From Mycolicibacter nonchromogenicus (GTDB lineage Bacteria > Actinomycetota > Actinomycetes > Mycobacteriales > Mycobacteriaceae): 64,000 nucleotides of DNA. Below the pieces are notes generated by a model that was not told where the DNA came from, did not search any database, and saw only the letters and a list, made by a program, of their open reading frames with translations. Below are positions 1-10,412 of the stretch, piece by piece; position 1 is the first letter of the stretch, and each line of letters begins with the position of its first letter. The translations under genes and the position numbers were made by a program. Location of the stretch: assembly GCF_002101775.1 (NCBI RefSeq), contig NZ_LQPI01000028.1, forward strand, positions 62,001-126,000. The letters are read 5' to 3'.

Positions 1-239
1 TAGAGCTGTTGGCCGCGGGTGATGTCGGCGCCGGAGAACAGCTCCTGGCCGGTTTCGCTGACCACCTTGTCCGGCATCGGCATTGACGCGGTGTACGTGC
101 GGTAGGCGAGGATGCCCATCACCAGGAAACCGAAGATCATGACCAGGGCCACGCCCTGCGCCCAGCCCTTGCCGACCAGCGCCCCGGCCCGGCCGGATCC
201 GGTGGTCGGCGCCCCCGTTTGTGTCGCATCGGTGCTCAT
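1..239 (-). CDS. norB: Nitric oxide reductase large subunit, quinol-type NorB (N-terminal part only)
   Basis: The reading frame starts with ATG at 239 and runs off the left edge, so only about 79 residues are present. A short hydrophilic N-terminus leads into one strongly hydrophobic segment at about residues 31-48, followed by a periplasm-like stretch containing LFSGADITRGQQL. This resembles the LFTGxDIxxGQ segment that precedes the catalytic domain of single-subunit quinol-dependent nitric oxide reductases, which reduce NO to N2O in the membrane. The heme-copper oxidase core with its His ligands lies outside the window, so function is inferred from this segment alone. Another membrane protein with a similar N-terminal anchor cannot be excluded. 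Confidence 0.65.
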   Translation of the reverse strand, partial: MSTDATQTGAPTTGSGRAGALVGKGWAQGVALVMIFGFLVMGILAYRTYTASMPMPDKVVSETGQELFSGADITRGQQL

Positions 240-264
240 GGACGGACGCTAACAGTATTGAGGA

Positions 265-276
265 CGAAAATTCTCG
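265..276. promoter_or_regulatory. Possible operator upstream of norB
   Basis: CGAAAATTCTCG is a near-palindrome (one mismatched pair) in an AT-richer patch, 26 bases upstream of the norB ATG. Its place between norB and the divergent gene at 403 fits a regulator site, but a single short imperfect palindrome is weak evidence. Confidence 0.25.
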
Positions 277-402
277 AAATAGTTGGGGCCCTCAGGCAAT
301 TGGGGTCGGGCGTTAGTTTCTCTGTGGACTAAATGCCCCTTGACGCCGAGGTACGACATACCGTAGTAGCGGTCCGCTGTGCGGGCCGGAAAGGACACCG
401 CC

Positions 403-1056
403 ATGCCACGACTCCGCGAGATCCCGCGCGCCGAAGTGACCGACGAGAAGATCTTGTTCTTCTATGACCGGCTGTTCGGCGCGGGGGTAGACCCCCTGGA
501 CCCGGACAATCGCGACGCCCAACGCACGATTCACGGGACACCGGGGGACTGGTGGACGGTGTTCGCTCAGGCGCCGCAGGTCTTCTCGCATGCGGTGCGC
601 GGATTCGCCCTGTATCGCCAGGCCTCGCTGGATCCGCTGCTTCGCGAGCTCGGCCAGGCCCGCGCCGGCTATGCGCGCGGCAGCCAGTTCGTCTACTCCC
701 AGCACTGCAAACAGATGCGTTCGCTGGGCATGCCCGAGGAGAAGATCGCCGCGTTGCCGTCCTGGCAGGTCAGCGACGCCTTCTCCCGGCTCGAGCGCGC
801 CGTGTTGGCCTACACCGATGCCCTGGTTTACGACGGCGGGCGGGTGGCCGACGAGATCTTCGCGGTGCTCAAGGAGAACCTGTCCGACCCCGAGATCATG
901 GAGCTCACCTACATCACCTGCATGTATGACATGCACGCCACCATCTGTCGTGCGCTGAAGCTGGAATTCGACGACCGCGCGGAGCCGATCGTGGAGGTGC
1001 AGGTACCCGAAGGGGTCGTGGTGGCTGATCTGTCCGCCGACCTGGCCGGCGACTAG
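403..1056 (+). CDS. Carboxymuconolactone decarboxylase / AhpD-like family protein
   Basis: A 217-residue protein of the all-helical CMD/AhpD superfamily, whose members are decarboxylases or thiol peroxidase partners. The core is at about residues 60-105, where GSQFVYSQHCKQMRSLGM sits at the position of the usual CxxC active site. Here only one Cys remains, preceded by SQH, so classical disulfide chemistry is unlikely. The ATG at 403 is chosen over the in-frame GTG at 379 because GGAAAGGA lies seven bases before it. It is divergent from norB. The substrate is unknown. Confidence 0.7.
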   Translation: MPRLREIPRAEVTDEKILFFYDRLFGAGVDPLDPDNRDAQRTIHGTPGDWWTVFAQAPQVFSHAVRGFALYRQASLDPLLRELGQARAGYARGSQFVYSQHCKQMRSLGMPEEKIAALPSWQVSDAFSRLERAVLAYTDALVYDGGRVADEIFAVLKENLSDPEIMELTYITCMYDMHATICRALKLEFDDRAEPIVEVQVPEGVVVADLSADLAGD

Positions 1057-1097
1057 GACCGGCCCGACCTGTCACACGTCGGGGGCAGCATCGGTGT

Positions 1098-1745
1098 GTG
1101 CTTGACGCGGTGCTTCCTCTGCAGTGCGGCGGCTGCGGTATGCCCGGGACTCGGTGGTGCGCCGTCTGCGCCGGGCAGCTGACCGTCGGGCCGGACGAAC
1201 CGCGGGTGATCGCCCCGCGGCTGGACCCGCAGGTTCCGGTGTTCGCACTGGGCCGTTACGCCGGGGCGCGCCGGCAGGCCATCGTCGCGGTCAAGGAACG
1301 CGGGCGCAGTGACCTGGTCGTTCCGCTGGCATCGGCGTTGGCTGGGGCTTTGCAGCGGCTGGTGTGCTGGCAGATGGTGGAGCTGCCCCTGACGATCATC
1401 CCTGCCCCCACCCGGCGCAGCGCGGCTCGTCGGCGCGGGGGCGATCCGATCACGCGGATCGCCGGGTTGGTCGCGGGAGGCCATGCCGGCGTGACGGTCG
1501 CGCCGGCCCTGCGAATGCGGGCGCTGACCCGCGACTCGGTGGGGCTGGGCAGCGCCGCCCGGGAACGCAACATCGCCGGCCGGGTCCGGCTGCGCCGGGG
1601 CGGGCTGGCGGGCTTCGGCGCAGCAGGAGACGTCCTGATCGTCGACGATGTCGTGACGACCGGAGCCACCCTGGCGGAGTCGGTTCGGGTGCTGCGTCAC
1701 GCCCGGATCCGGGTTTCTGCCGCGCTCGTGATCGCATCGGTATGA
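1098..1745 (+). CDS. ComF family phosphoribosyltransferase-like protein
   Basis: A 215-residue protein like mycobacterial Rv3242c. The N-terminus carries a small zinc-ribbon-like motif, CGGCGMPGTRWCAVC, at about residues 10-24. The C-terminal half ends in the type I phosphoribosyltransferase signature VLIVDDVVTTGATLAE at about residues 179-194, where the paired Asp residues bind phosphoribosyl pyrophosphate. In Bacillus, ComFC helps DNA uptake, but here there is no competence operon. The gene sits directly upstream of the hibernation factor, so its role is open. The start is GTG at 1098. No strong ribosome-binding site is seen. Confidence 0.85.
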   Translation: MLDAVLPLQCGGCGMPGTRWCAVCAGQLTVGPDEPRVIAPRLDPQVPVFALGRYAGARRQAIVAVKERGRSDLVVPLASALAGALQRLVCWQMVELPLTIIPAPTRRSAARRRGGDPITRIAGLVAGGHAGVTVAPALRMRALTRDSVGLGSAARERNIAGRVRLRRGGLAGFGAAGDVLIVDDVVTTGATLAESVRVLRHARIRVSAALVIASV

Positions 1746-1864
1746 GACGGGTGCCAAATGGGTGAGCCAAACAGGTGGCACGTATCCGACGGCATGGCTA
1801 CGGTCGTCATCAAGGGCGGGGGGCCTTGAGGAACGTGGTCGAGACGATTAGGAGAGTGTCGAGC

Positions 1865-2566
1865 ATGGCAAATCAATTTGTGGAAACCAGCGCGACGTCG
1901 GTCGACGTTGATGAGCGGCCCGATCAATCGGGCGCGGAGATCGTGGTCAAGGGTCGTAACGTCGAGATTCCTGACCATTTCCGGGTTTACGTCGCGCAGA
2001 AGCTGGCCCGCTTGGAGCGGTTGGACCGCTCGATTCGCCTGTTCGATGTCGAGCTCAAGCACGCCAATAATCGACGCCAGCGAAAATCCTGCCAGCGGAT
2101 CGACATCACCGCGCACGGCCGCGGCCCGGTGGTCCGCGGGGAGGCCCGAGCCGACAGTTTCTATGCCGCGTTCGAGGCCGCGCTCGACCGGCTGGAGAGT
2201 CGGCTGCGCCGCGACAAGGGCCGCCGCAACGTCTCTTACGGCGACAAGACGCCGCTGTCGGTGGCGGAGGCCACCGGGGTCAGCAACATGGACCCGGAGT
2301 TTCTCGCCACCGCCTTCAACCGGGACGGCACCGCCGAACCGGATCACCGCGAGGCGGCCGGGCACAGCGACAGCCATGAGCATGAGCCCGGCCAGATCGT
2401 GCGCACCAAAGAACACGCCGCGACGCCCATGTCGGTGGACGACGCGCTCTACGAGATGGAGCTCGTCGGCCATGACTTCTTCCTGTTCCACGACAAGGAG
2501 ACCGACCAGCCATCGGTGGTCTACCGACGGCACGCCTATGACTACGGCTTGATTCGTCTGGTCTGA
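1865..2566 (+). CDS. hpf: Long-form ribosome hibernation promoting factor
   Basis: A 233-residue protein of the long HPF family (Rv3241c type). The N-terminal S30AE domain (about 20-125) starts at GRNVEIPDHFRVYVAQKL and binds the decoding region of the 30S subunit. An acidic, His-rich linker follows. The last 55 residues, containing SVDDALYEMELVGHDFFLFHDKE in two adjoining pieces, form the C-terminal dimerisation domain that pairs ribosomes or silences them in stationary phase. The ATG at 1865 is preferred because AGGAG lies nine bases upstream; an upstream in-frame extension from 1775 has no family support. It lies just before secA1, the usual actinobacterial order. Confidence 0.93.
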   Translation: MANQFVETSATSVDVDERPDQSGAEIVVKGRNVEIPDHFRVYVAQKLARLERLDRSIRLFDVELKHANNRRQRKSCQRIDITAHGRGPVVRGEARADSFYAAFEAALDRLESRLRRDKGRRNVSYGDKTPLSVAEATGVSNMDPEFLATAFNRDGTAEPDHREAAGHSDSHEHEPGQIVRTKEHAATPMSVDDALYEMELVGHDFFLFHDKETDQPSVVYRRHAYDYGLIRLV

Positions 2567-2673
2567 GCACTGCCTTCAGGTGCTGCGTTGGCGGCGCATT
2601 GCCGCCCCCGGCAACGGTGTCACCTACCATGGGTGACGCTCGTAATGCCGAAGACTGAGTAGGGGACATAGCC

Positions 2674-5478
<2,805 letters not shown>

Positions 5479-5503
5479 GGTCGCCGACGGCGCTCAGCCG
5501 GCT

Positions 5504-5581
5504 GCTTGCGATCGGCGGTGGCCGATGGCGCCGACCCGCTGCGCGTGGCTTCGCCGCGCTTGCGATCGGCGCTAGCCGATG
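5504..5581. repeat. Two-copy intergenic repeat after secA1
   Basis: Two 24-base copies, at 5504-5527 and 5558-5581, share GCTTGCGATCGGCG followed by GCCGATG, and each can fold on itself through the CGATCGGC/GCCGAT parts. They sit between convergent secA1 and the Rv3235-type gene. The second copy overlaps that gene's stop codon. Related sequences recur at 8561-8585 and 44268-44290. Confidence 0.6.
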
Positions 5582-6117
5582 TGCAGGGCGACGATCCGCC
5601 AGGCGGTGCTGCTTGGGCTGCTTCCGGGGCCGGGCAGGGACTCGAGACGGCAGGCCAGTGCATGCGTGCGCGGTCCGCGCCGGTAGGTGCCGAAAACCTC
5701 CACCGCGCTTGCCGGTTCGCCTGAACCTGCCGGTTGTACGCGTACCCGCTGCAGGGTGGCCGGCTCGACTCGGCTGACCGGCGCCCGGCGAGCCGACGCC
5801 ACCGAGTCCGCCAGTCCGGCGGCCAGCAGCGGTTGCAGATGCGCTGACGGCCGACGCCCGTCCACCACCTCCAAGACTCGGCGCAGCGCCGCGTCCGCGA
5901 ACACCGCGGCCGACCGCAGCGGTGGCGATAACACCGCGCGCGACGGCCGGTCGGGCCGGGTCTTCGGGGGATGCCCGGGGCGAGGCCGGGTCGGAGGAGG
6001 GGACGCGGGCCGATGTGCGGGCCGGGGCGGCAGGACCGGTCGAGCAGGCGGCTCGTAGTCGAGCATCGGTGCGACGGACGGGTGCGCAGGCGCAGCGGGA
6101 TCGGTGGGCACGGCAAC
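5572..6117 (-). CDS. Rv3235-type conserved actinobacterial protein (DUF6459-like)
   Basis: A Pro/Arg/Ala-rich protein. Its last 110 residues look conserved: AALRRVLEVVDGRRPSAHLQ, followed later by a beta-rich segment ending in WRIVALHIG. This is the pattern of the Rv3235 family, found beside secA1 in actinobacteria, with unknown function. The N-terminal half is low complexity with many prolines. The start is uncertain: GTG at 6117 is shown, while TTG at 6186 and ATG at 6066 are also in frame. It is convergent with secA1 and divergent from the Tgs-like gene. No catalytic motif or membrane segment is seen. Confidence 0.7.
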   Translation of the reverse strand, partial: VAVPTDPAAPAHPSVAPMLDYEPPARPVLPPRPAHRPASPPPTRPRPGHPPKTRPDRPSRAVLSPPLRSAAVFADAALRRVLEVVDGRRPSAHLQPLLAAGLADSVASARRAPVSRVEPATLQRVRVQPAGSGEPASAVEVFGTYRRGPRTHALACRLESLPGPGSSPSSTAWRIVALHIG

Positions 6118-6316
6118 TCTCCAATGTCGGTCCGGGCGGCGGGCCTGCTGGAGAGTGGCAGGGCGTGTGCGGCGATCATCGCACAATCGCGGCTCCGGCG
6201 TATCCGCGTGCGGCGCGGCCCAGCGGCGGGCTACCGTGGGCGGCAGTGTTTTTCTCGGATCCGGGGCTGGTGCAGTAGCCGGCCGGATTGGGCCAGTAGG
6301 GAGGACGGGTGCCAGG

Positions 6317-7711
6317 ATGGTGAACCGGCTGTCGGCGTCGGAAGCCTCTTTCTACCGGCTGGAGAACACCACGACGCCGATGTATGTGCAGTCGCTGTTC
6401 ATTCTGCGTAACCCGCGAGGTGGCCTGGGCTACGACAAGTTGCTGGAGACCATCGAGCAGCGGCTGCCTCAGGTCCCGCGCTACCGGCAGACGATCCGCG
6501 AAGTCGCCATGAACCTGGCCCGCCCGGTGTGGGTGGACGACCGCGAGTTCGACATCACCTACCACGTAAGACATCTCGCGGTACCGTCGCCCGGCAGCGA
6601 TCGCCAGCTCCATGAGCTGATCGCGCGGTTGAGTCAGCAGCCGCTGGACCGAGCCCGGCCGCTGTGGGCCACCTATCTGATCGAGGGACTGGCCGACAAT
6701 AGGATCGCCGTCTACATCAAGTCGCACCAAGCGCTGGTTCATGGCATGGCGGCACCGGCGCTGGGGCACGTGCTGGTCGACAGGTCGCAGCGGCCACCGG
6801 CGTTTGATGAAGACATCTGGGTGCCCCGGGACGAGCCCGGCGCCGTCGAATTGGTGCTCGGCGCGGTCGGTGATTGGGTGGCGGCTCCGGGGACCCAGCT
6901 GCAGGCGGTGGGGTCGACGGTCGGCAGCCCATTGACCTGGGCAGGCCGCAAGGCGTCCGAGGTCGTTCGGGCCATCACACGCGGTGCCGCCCCGCAGAGC
7001 CCGCTGAACACCCAGGTCTCGCAGAACCGCTTGTTCACGGTGGCCCGCGGTTCACTGGAGGATTACCGCACGGTGCGGGCCCGCTACGACTGTGCGATCA
7101 ATGACGTAGTGCTCGCGGTGATCACCGGGGCGATGCGCAACTGGCTGCTGGCCCGCGGCGAACCGGTCGGATCGACGCGCACCGTACGGGCGCTGGCGCC
7201 GTTGTCGGTGTATCCCGACCACGAGGTGGACTCCGCCGGTCAGGCGATCGGTTCGGTCACACCGTTCCTGGTGGATCTTCCTGTCGGAGAACCGAATCCC
7301 GTAGTCCGGCTTTCGCAGATCGCTTATGCCACCGAATCGCATCCCACCTCGACCGGGCTGGTGGATGCCCGCACCATCTTGACGGTGGCGGGTTTCGCCC
7401 CGCCGACCCTGCATGCGATGGGCCTTCGGGTCGCGGCCGCCTATGCGGGGTTCTCCGGACGGGTGTTCAACCTGCTGATCACCAATGCGCCGGGCGCTCA
7501 ACGGCAGCTCTACATCTGCGGGGCGAAACTGCTCGAGACCTACAGTGTGCCGCCCTTGTTGCCGAACAAGGCGTTGACGATCGGGGTGACGTCCTACAAC
7601 GGCACGCTCTATTTCGGCGTCAATGCCGACCGCAAGGCGATGAGCGACGTCGGAATGGTCTCGGCGTTGCTGGATGAGGCGCTGGCCGAACTACTGGAGG
7701 CGGCACAATGA
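6317..7711 (+). CDS. WS/DGAT (Tgs-type) acyltransferase family protein with altered active-site motif
   Basis: A 464-residue member of the wax ester synthase/diacylglycerol acyltransferase family, which makes storage triacylglycerol or wax esters from acyl-CoA. Family features are LSASEASFYRLE at the N-terminus, PLWATYLIEGL at about 115-125, NDVVLAVITGAMRNWL in the middle, and NLLITNAPG near the end. The catalytic HHxxxDG box reads HQALVHG at 137-143, so the second His and the Asp are replaced. The corresponding M. tuberculosis locus (Rv3234c/Rv3233c, tgs3 region) is, from memory, split into two genes; here it is one full-length frame. The ATG at 6317 follows GGGAGG-like sequence. It overlaps ppk2 by ATGA. 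Confidence 0.85.
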   Translation: MVNRLSASEASFYRLENTTTPMYVQSLFILRNPRGGLGYDKLLETIEQRLPQVPRYRQTIREVAMNLARPVWVDDREFDITYHVRHLAVPSPGSDRQLHELIARLSQQPLDRARPLWATYLIEGLADNRIAVYIKSHQALVHGMAAPALGHVLVDRSQRPPAFDEDIWVPRDEPGAVELVLGAVGDWVAAPGTQLQAVGSTVGSPLTWAGRKASEVVRAITRGAAPQSPLNTQVSQNRLFTVARGSLEDYRTVRARYDCAINDVVLAVITGAMRNWLLARGEPVGSTRTVRALAPLSVYPDHEVDSAGQAIGSVTPFLVDLPVGEPNPVVRLSQIAYATESHPTSTGLVDARTILTVAGFAPPTLHAMGLRVAAAYAGFSGRVFNLLITNAPGAQRQLYICGAKLLETYSVPPLLPNKALTIGVTSYNGTLYFGVNADRKAMSDVGMVSALLDEALAELLEAAQ

Positions 7712-8538
7712 GCGACGACGAATTCGAAGCCGTGGCGCGGCGGCTCGCCGATGACGTGTACGAACGAGAGTTGCTGCGTCTGCAAAGCGAATTCGTCAAA
7801 CTTCAGCAGTGGGTCCGCGAAACCGGGACCCGGATCGTGGTGGTCTTTGAGGGCCGTGACGCCGCTGGAAAGGGCGGTGTCATCAAGCGCATCACCGAAT
7901 ACCTCAGCCCGCGCACGGTGCGGATCGCGGCCCTGCCGGCTCCCACCGAGCGTGAGCGGGGGGAGTGGTACTTCCAGCGCTACGTCGCGCACCTGCCGGC
8001 GCGCGGTGAGATCACGCTCTTCGACCGATCCTGGTACAACCGGGCCGGGGTGGAGAAGGTGATGGGTTTCTGCACGCCCGAAGAGCATGCCCGGTTCCTC
8101 AAGCAGGCCCCGGTGTTCGAGCAGTTGTTGATCGATGACGGAATCCTGTTGCGCAAGTACTGGTTCTCGGTGTCGCAGACCGAGCAGCTACGCCGGTTCC
8201 GGAAGCGACGCAACGATCCGCTGCGGCAGTGGAAGTTGTCGCCGATGGATCTGGAGGCACTGCACCGCTGGGAGGACTACTCGCGGGCCCGCGACGAGAT
8301 GATGGCCCACACCGATACCGCGGCGAGCCCCTGGTACGTGGTCGAGTCCGAGGTGAAGACCCACGCTCGGCTGAACATGATGGCGCACCTGCTGTCATCC
8401 ATTCCGTATCGCGAGGTGGAGCACCAGCCGGTGGACTTGCCGAAGAAGCCCATCGTCACCGGCTTCTACAAGCGGCCGGATCGCAGTCACTACCGCTATG
8501 TCGAGGACTACGCCGCGACACTGCTGGGCGACGCGTGA
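7708..8538 (+). CDS. ppk2: Polyphosphate kinase 2
   Basis: A 276-residue PPK2-family kinase (Rv3232c type), which transfers phosphate between polyphosphate and nucleoside diphosphates and in mycobacteria favours GTP synthesis. Walker A GRDAAGKGG is at 49-57. The Walker B/lid region TLFDRSWYNR is at 103-112, with catalytic Asp106. The family segment WKLSPMDLEALHRWEDYSRARD, seen here as two adjoining parts, follows. The single-domain length is normal. The ATG at 7708 overlaps the stop of the Tgs-like gene, so the two are probably cotranscribed, linking storage-lipid and polyphosphate functions. It is a cytosolic enzyme. Confidence 0.95.
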   Translation: MSDDEFEAVARRLADDVYERELLRLQSEFVKLQQWVRETGTRIVVVFEGRDAAGKGGVIKRITEYLSPRTVRIAALPAPTERERGEWYFQRYVAHLPARGEITLFDRSWYNRAGVEKVMGFCTPEEHARFLKQAPVFEQLLIDDGILLRKYWFSVSQTEQLRRFRKRRNDPLRQWKLSPMDLEALHRWEDYSRARDEMMAHTDTAASPWYVVESEVKTHARLNMMAHLLSSIPYREVEHQPVDLPKKPIVTGFYKRPDRSHYRYVEDYAATLLGDA

Positions 8539-8560
8539 CCCTGCCCGGCACGCGGGCGAC

Positions 8561-8585
8561 TTCGCCGCGCTCGCGATCGCCGCTA
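8561..8585 (+). repeat. Copy of a dispersed intergenic repeat
   Basis: The 25 bases starting TTCGCCGCGCTCGCGATCGC match the sequence at 5550-5574 with two differences, and partly match 44268-44290. It lies 12 bases upstream of the ATG at 8597. Confidence 0.5.
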
Positions 8586-8596
8586 AGGTCTGGCGC

Positions 8597-9106
8597 ATGC
8601 GGGTATATATCCCGGCGACGCTGGCCATGCTGGCCCAACTGGTCGCCGACGGCTCATTGCGTCCGGTAAGCGGGACTGCGTTCGCGGTGACCCCCGCGCT
8701 GCGGGAGTCGTACGCCCACGGCGACGACGACGAACTGGCCGAGGTAGCGCTCGGGGAGGCGGCGCTGGCTTCGTTGCGGTTGCTTGCCGATGCGGACGCA
8801 GATCCGTCCGGTGAGAAGTTGCCCACCCGCCGGGCCGTGCTTGTCGCCGAGGTCCAGGAGGCCACCGTGCGCCCCGACCTGGACGCCGCTGTGGTCCGAG
8901 TGGCGGGTCCGGTCGCGATGGCCGACGTGGTCGCGGCCTATGTGGACAACGCTGCGGCCGAACCCGCCGTACGCGCGGCATTGGCGGTGATCGACGACGC
9001 CGACCTCGGCGATGAGGACGCCGAACTGACCGTCGGCGACGCCCAGGACCACGACCTGGCCTGGTACGCCACCCAGGAGCTGCCTTTCCTGCTTGACCTG
9101 CTCTGA
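8597..9106 (+). CDS. Conserved hypothetical protein, Rv3231c type
   Basis: A 169-residue acidic protein beginning MRVYIPATLAMLAQLVADG, the same length as I recall for Rv3231c. It is rich in Ala, Asp and Glu and has no transmembrane segment or recognised catalytic motif. The repeated acidic helices around residues 85-150 look like a small helical fold. It follows ppk2 by 58 bases, a gap that holds a copy of the intergenic TTCGCCGCGC repeat. The ATG at 8597 is chosen because the longer in-frame start at 8498 lies inside ppk2. The function is unknown. Confidence 0.8.
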   Translation: MRVYIPATLAMLAQLVADGSLRPVSGTAFAVTPALRESYAHGDDDELAEVALGEAALASLRLLADADADPSGEKLPTRRAVLVAEVQEATVRPDLDAAVVRVAGPVAMADVVAAYVDNAAAEPAVRAALAVIDDADLGDEDAELTVGDAQDHDLAWYATQELPFLLDLL

Positions 9107-9122
9107 TGCCGTCCGGGCTAGG

Positions 9123-9136
9123 TTACGGTACCGTAG
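9123..9136. promoter_or_regulatory. Palindromic operator of the ferredoxin reductase gene
   Basis: TTACG-GTAC-CGTAG lies 37 bases before the GTG at 9173 and contains a perfect 12-base palindrome at 9124-9135. The same half-sites with the same four-base spacing recur twice upstream of the desaturase gene, which suggests one TetR-type repressor controls both. Confidence 0.7.
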
Positions 9137-9172
9137 GTTCTTTAACCGCCCGGTAGTGAGCAGGAAGTTTTC

Positions 9173-10318
9173 GTGAGCAAGAAGCACTCGGCGATCGTCG
9201 CGCACCTCAGCGACACCAAGCGGCCGACCGTCGCCGGGGCCGATCGTCACCCAGTCTGGAACGCGGTGCGCCGCATCGCCACACAGATCACCACCCCGCT
9301 TCTGCCGGACGACTATCTGCGCCTGGCCAACCCATTGTGGTCGGCACGCGAACTGCGCGGCCGGGTGGTTGAGGTTCGACGGGAGACCGCGGACTCGGCG
9401 ACGCTGATCATCCGGCCGGGCTGGGGTTTTCAATTCGACTATCGCCCCGGCCAGTACATCGGCATCGGCCTCCTGGTCGACGGTCGTTGGCGTTGGCGGT
9501 CCTACTCGCTGACGTCGCCGCCGGTGACCGGGGCGCGCACCATCTCCATCACCGTCAAAGCGATGCCGGAGGGCTTTCTGTCCAGCCACCTGGTGGACGG
9601 TGTGGCCCCTGGAACCGTGGTGCGGTTGGCCGCGCCGCAGGGGGAGTTCGTCTTGCCCGACCCGGCGCCGGCGTCGGTGCTGTTCGTCACCGCCGGATCC
9701 GGGATCACGCCGGTCATGGCGATGCTGCGCGCGCTGGCCCGCCGAGGCCCCATCGCCGACGTCGTCCACCTGCATTCGGCACCTACGGCGGCCGAGGCGT
9801 TGTTTGCCGATGAGCTGGCCGCGCTGGCGCGTGAGCACCCCGGCTACCGGTTGCTGTTGCGCACCACGCGAGACCAAGGCCGGCTGGAGCTGCAGGGACC
9901 CGAGATTCTCGATGCCGAGGTACCCGACTGGCGGGAGCGCCAGACCTGGGCGTGCGGGCCGACGGCGATGCTCAGCGATGCCGAACGGGTTTGGGCCGCA
10001 GCCGGTATCGCTGATCATCTGCACGTCGAGCGGTTCGCGGTGGCGCGCACCGCGTCTGCCGGGGGCGGGGGCACGGTCAGCTTCGCGGCCAGCGGCAAGA
10101 GTGTGACGGCGGATGCGGCGACGACGCTGCTTGAGGCCGGCGAGAGCGTCGGCGTATCGATGCCGTTCGGATGCCGGATGGGCATCTGTCAGTCGTGCGT
10201 GGTGACGCTGGTGGGTGGGCACGTCCGTGACCTGCGAACCGGCGCCGACCATGAGCCGGGCACCCGGGTGCAGACCTGCGTCAGCACCGCTGCCGGCGAC
10301 TGCGAACTCGACGTCTGA
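9173..10318 (+). CDS. Ferredoxin/oxidoreductase electron donor for the acyl-CoA desaturase (Rv3230c type)
   Basis: A 381-residue class of ferredoxin reductase fused to a plant-type 2Fe-2S domain. The FAD-binding region includes [10 protein letters not shown] and RSYSLTSPP. The NAD(P)-binding fold follows with [13 protein letters not shown]. The C-terminal ferredoxin domain has CRMGICQSC (Cys-x4-Cys-x2-Cys) and a fourth Cys in QTCVS. In M. tuberculosis the equivalent protein passes electrons from NADPH to DesA3 for stearoyl-CoA Delta-9 desaturation. The next gene is that desaturase, and the two share an operator sequence. The start is GTG at 9173, just after a GGAAG-like site. The N-terminal 50 residues are a family-specific extension. 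Confidence 0.93.
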   Translation: MSKKHSAIVAHLSDTKRPTVAGADRHPVWNAVRRIATQITTPLLPDDYLRLANPLWSARELRGRVVEVRRETADSATLIIRPGWGFQFDYRPGQYIGIGLLVDGRWRWRSYSLTSPPVTGARTISITVKAMPEGFLSSHLVDGVAPGTVVRLAAPQGEFVLPDPAPASVLFVTAGSGITPVMAMLRALARRGPIADVVHLHSAPTAAEALFADELAALAREHPGYRLLLRTTRDQGRLELQGPEILDAEVPDWRERQTWACGPTAMLSDAERVWAAAGIADHLHVERFAVARTASAGGGGTVSFAASGKSVTADAATTLLEAGESVGVSMPFGCRMGICQSCVVTLVGGHVRDLRTGADHEPGTRVQTCVSTAAGDCELDV

Positions 10319-10331
10319 CGATTACCCGCTG

Positions 10332-10366
10332 GTAACCTACGGAGTCGTAGGTTACGATAGCGTAGG
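10332..10366. promoter_or_regulatory. Double operator upstream of the desaturase
   Basis: GTAACCTACG and CGTAGGTTAC form a perfect 10-base inverted repeat around a GAGT spacer (10332-10355). A second, overlapping site, TTACG-ATAG-CGTAG (10352-10365), reuses the right arm. Both match the YTACG-N4-CGTAR pattern at 9123. The start codon is 47 bases downstream of 10366. Confidence 0.75.
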
Positions 10367-10412
10367 TGTATAGCGTGCGAATGCACGACACAAGCTCACG
10401 AAAGGCGGTCTG

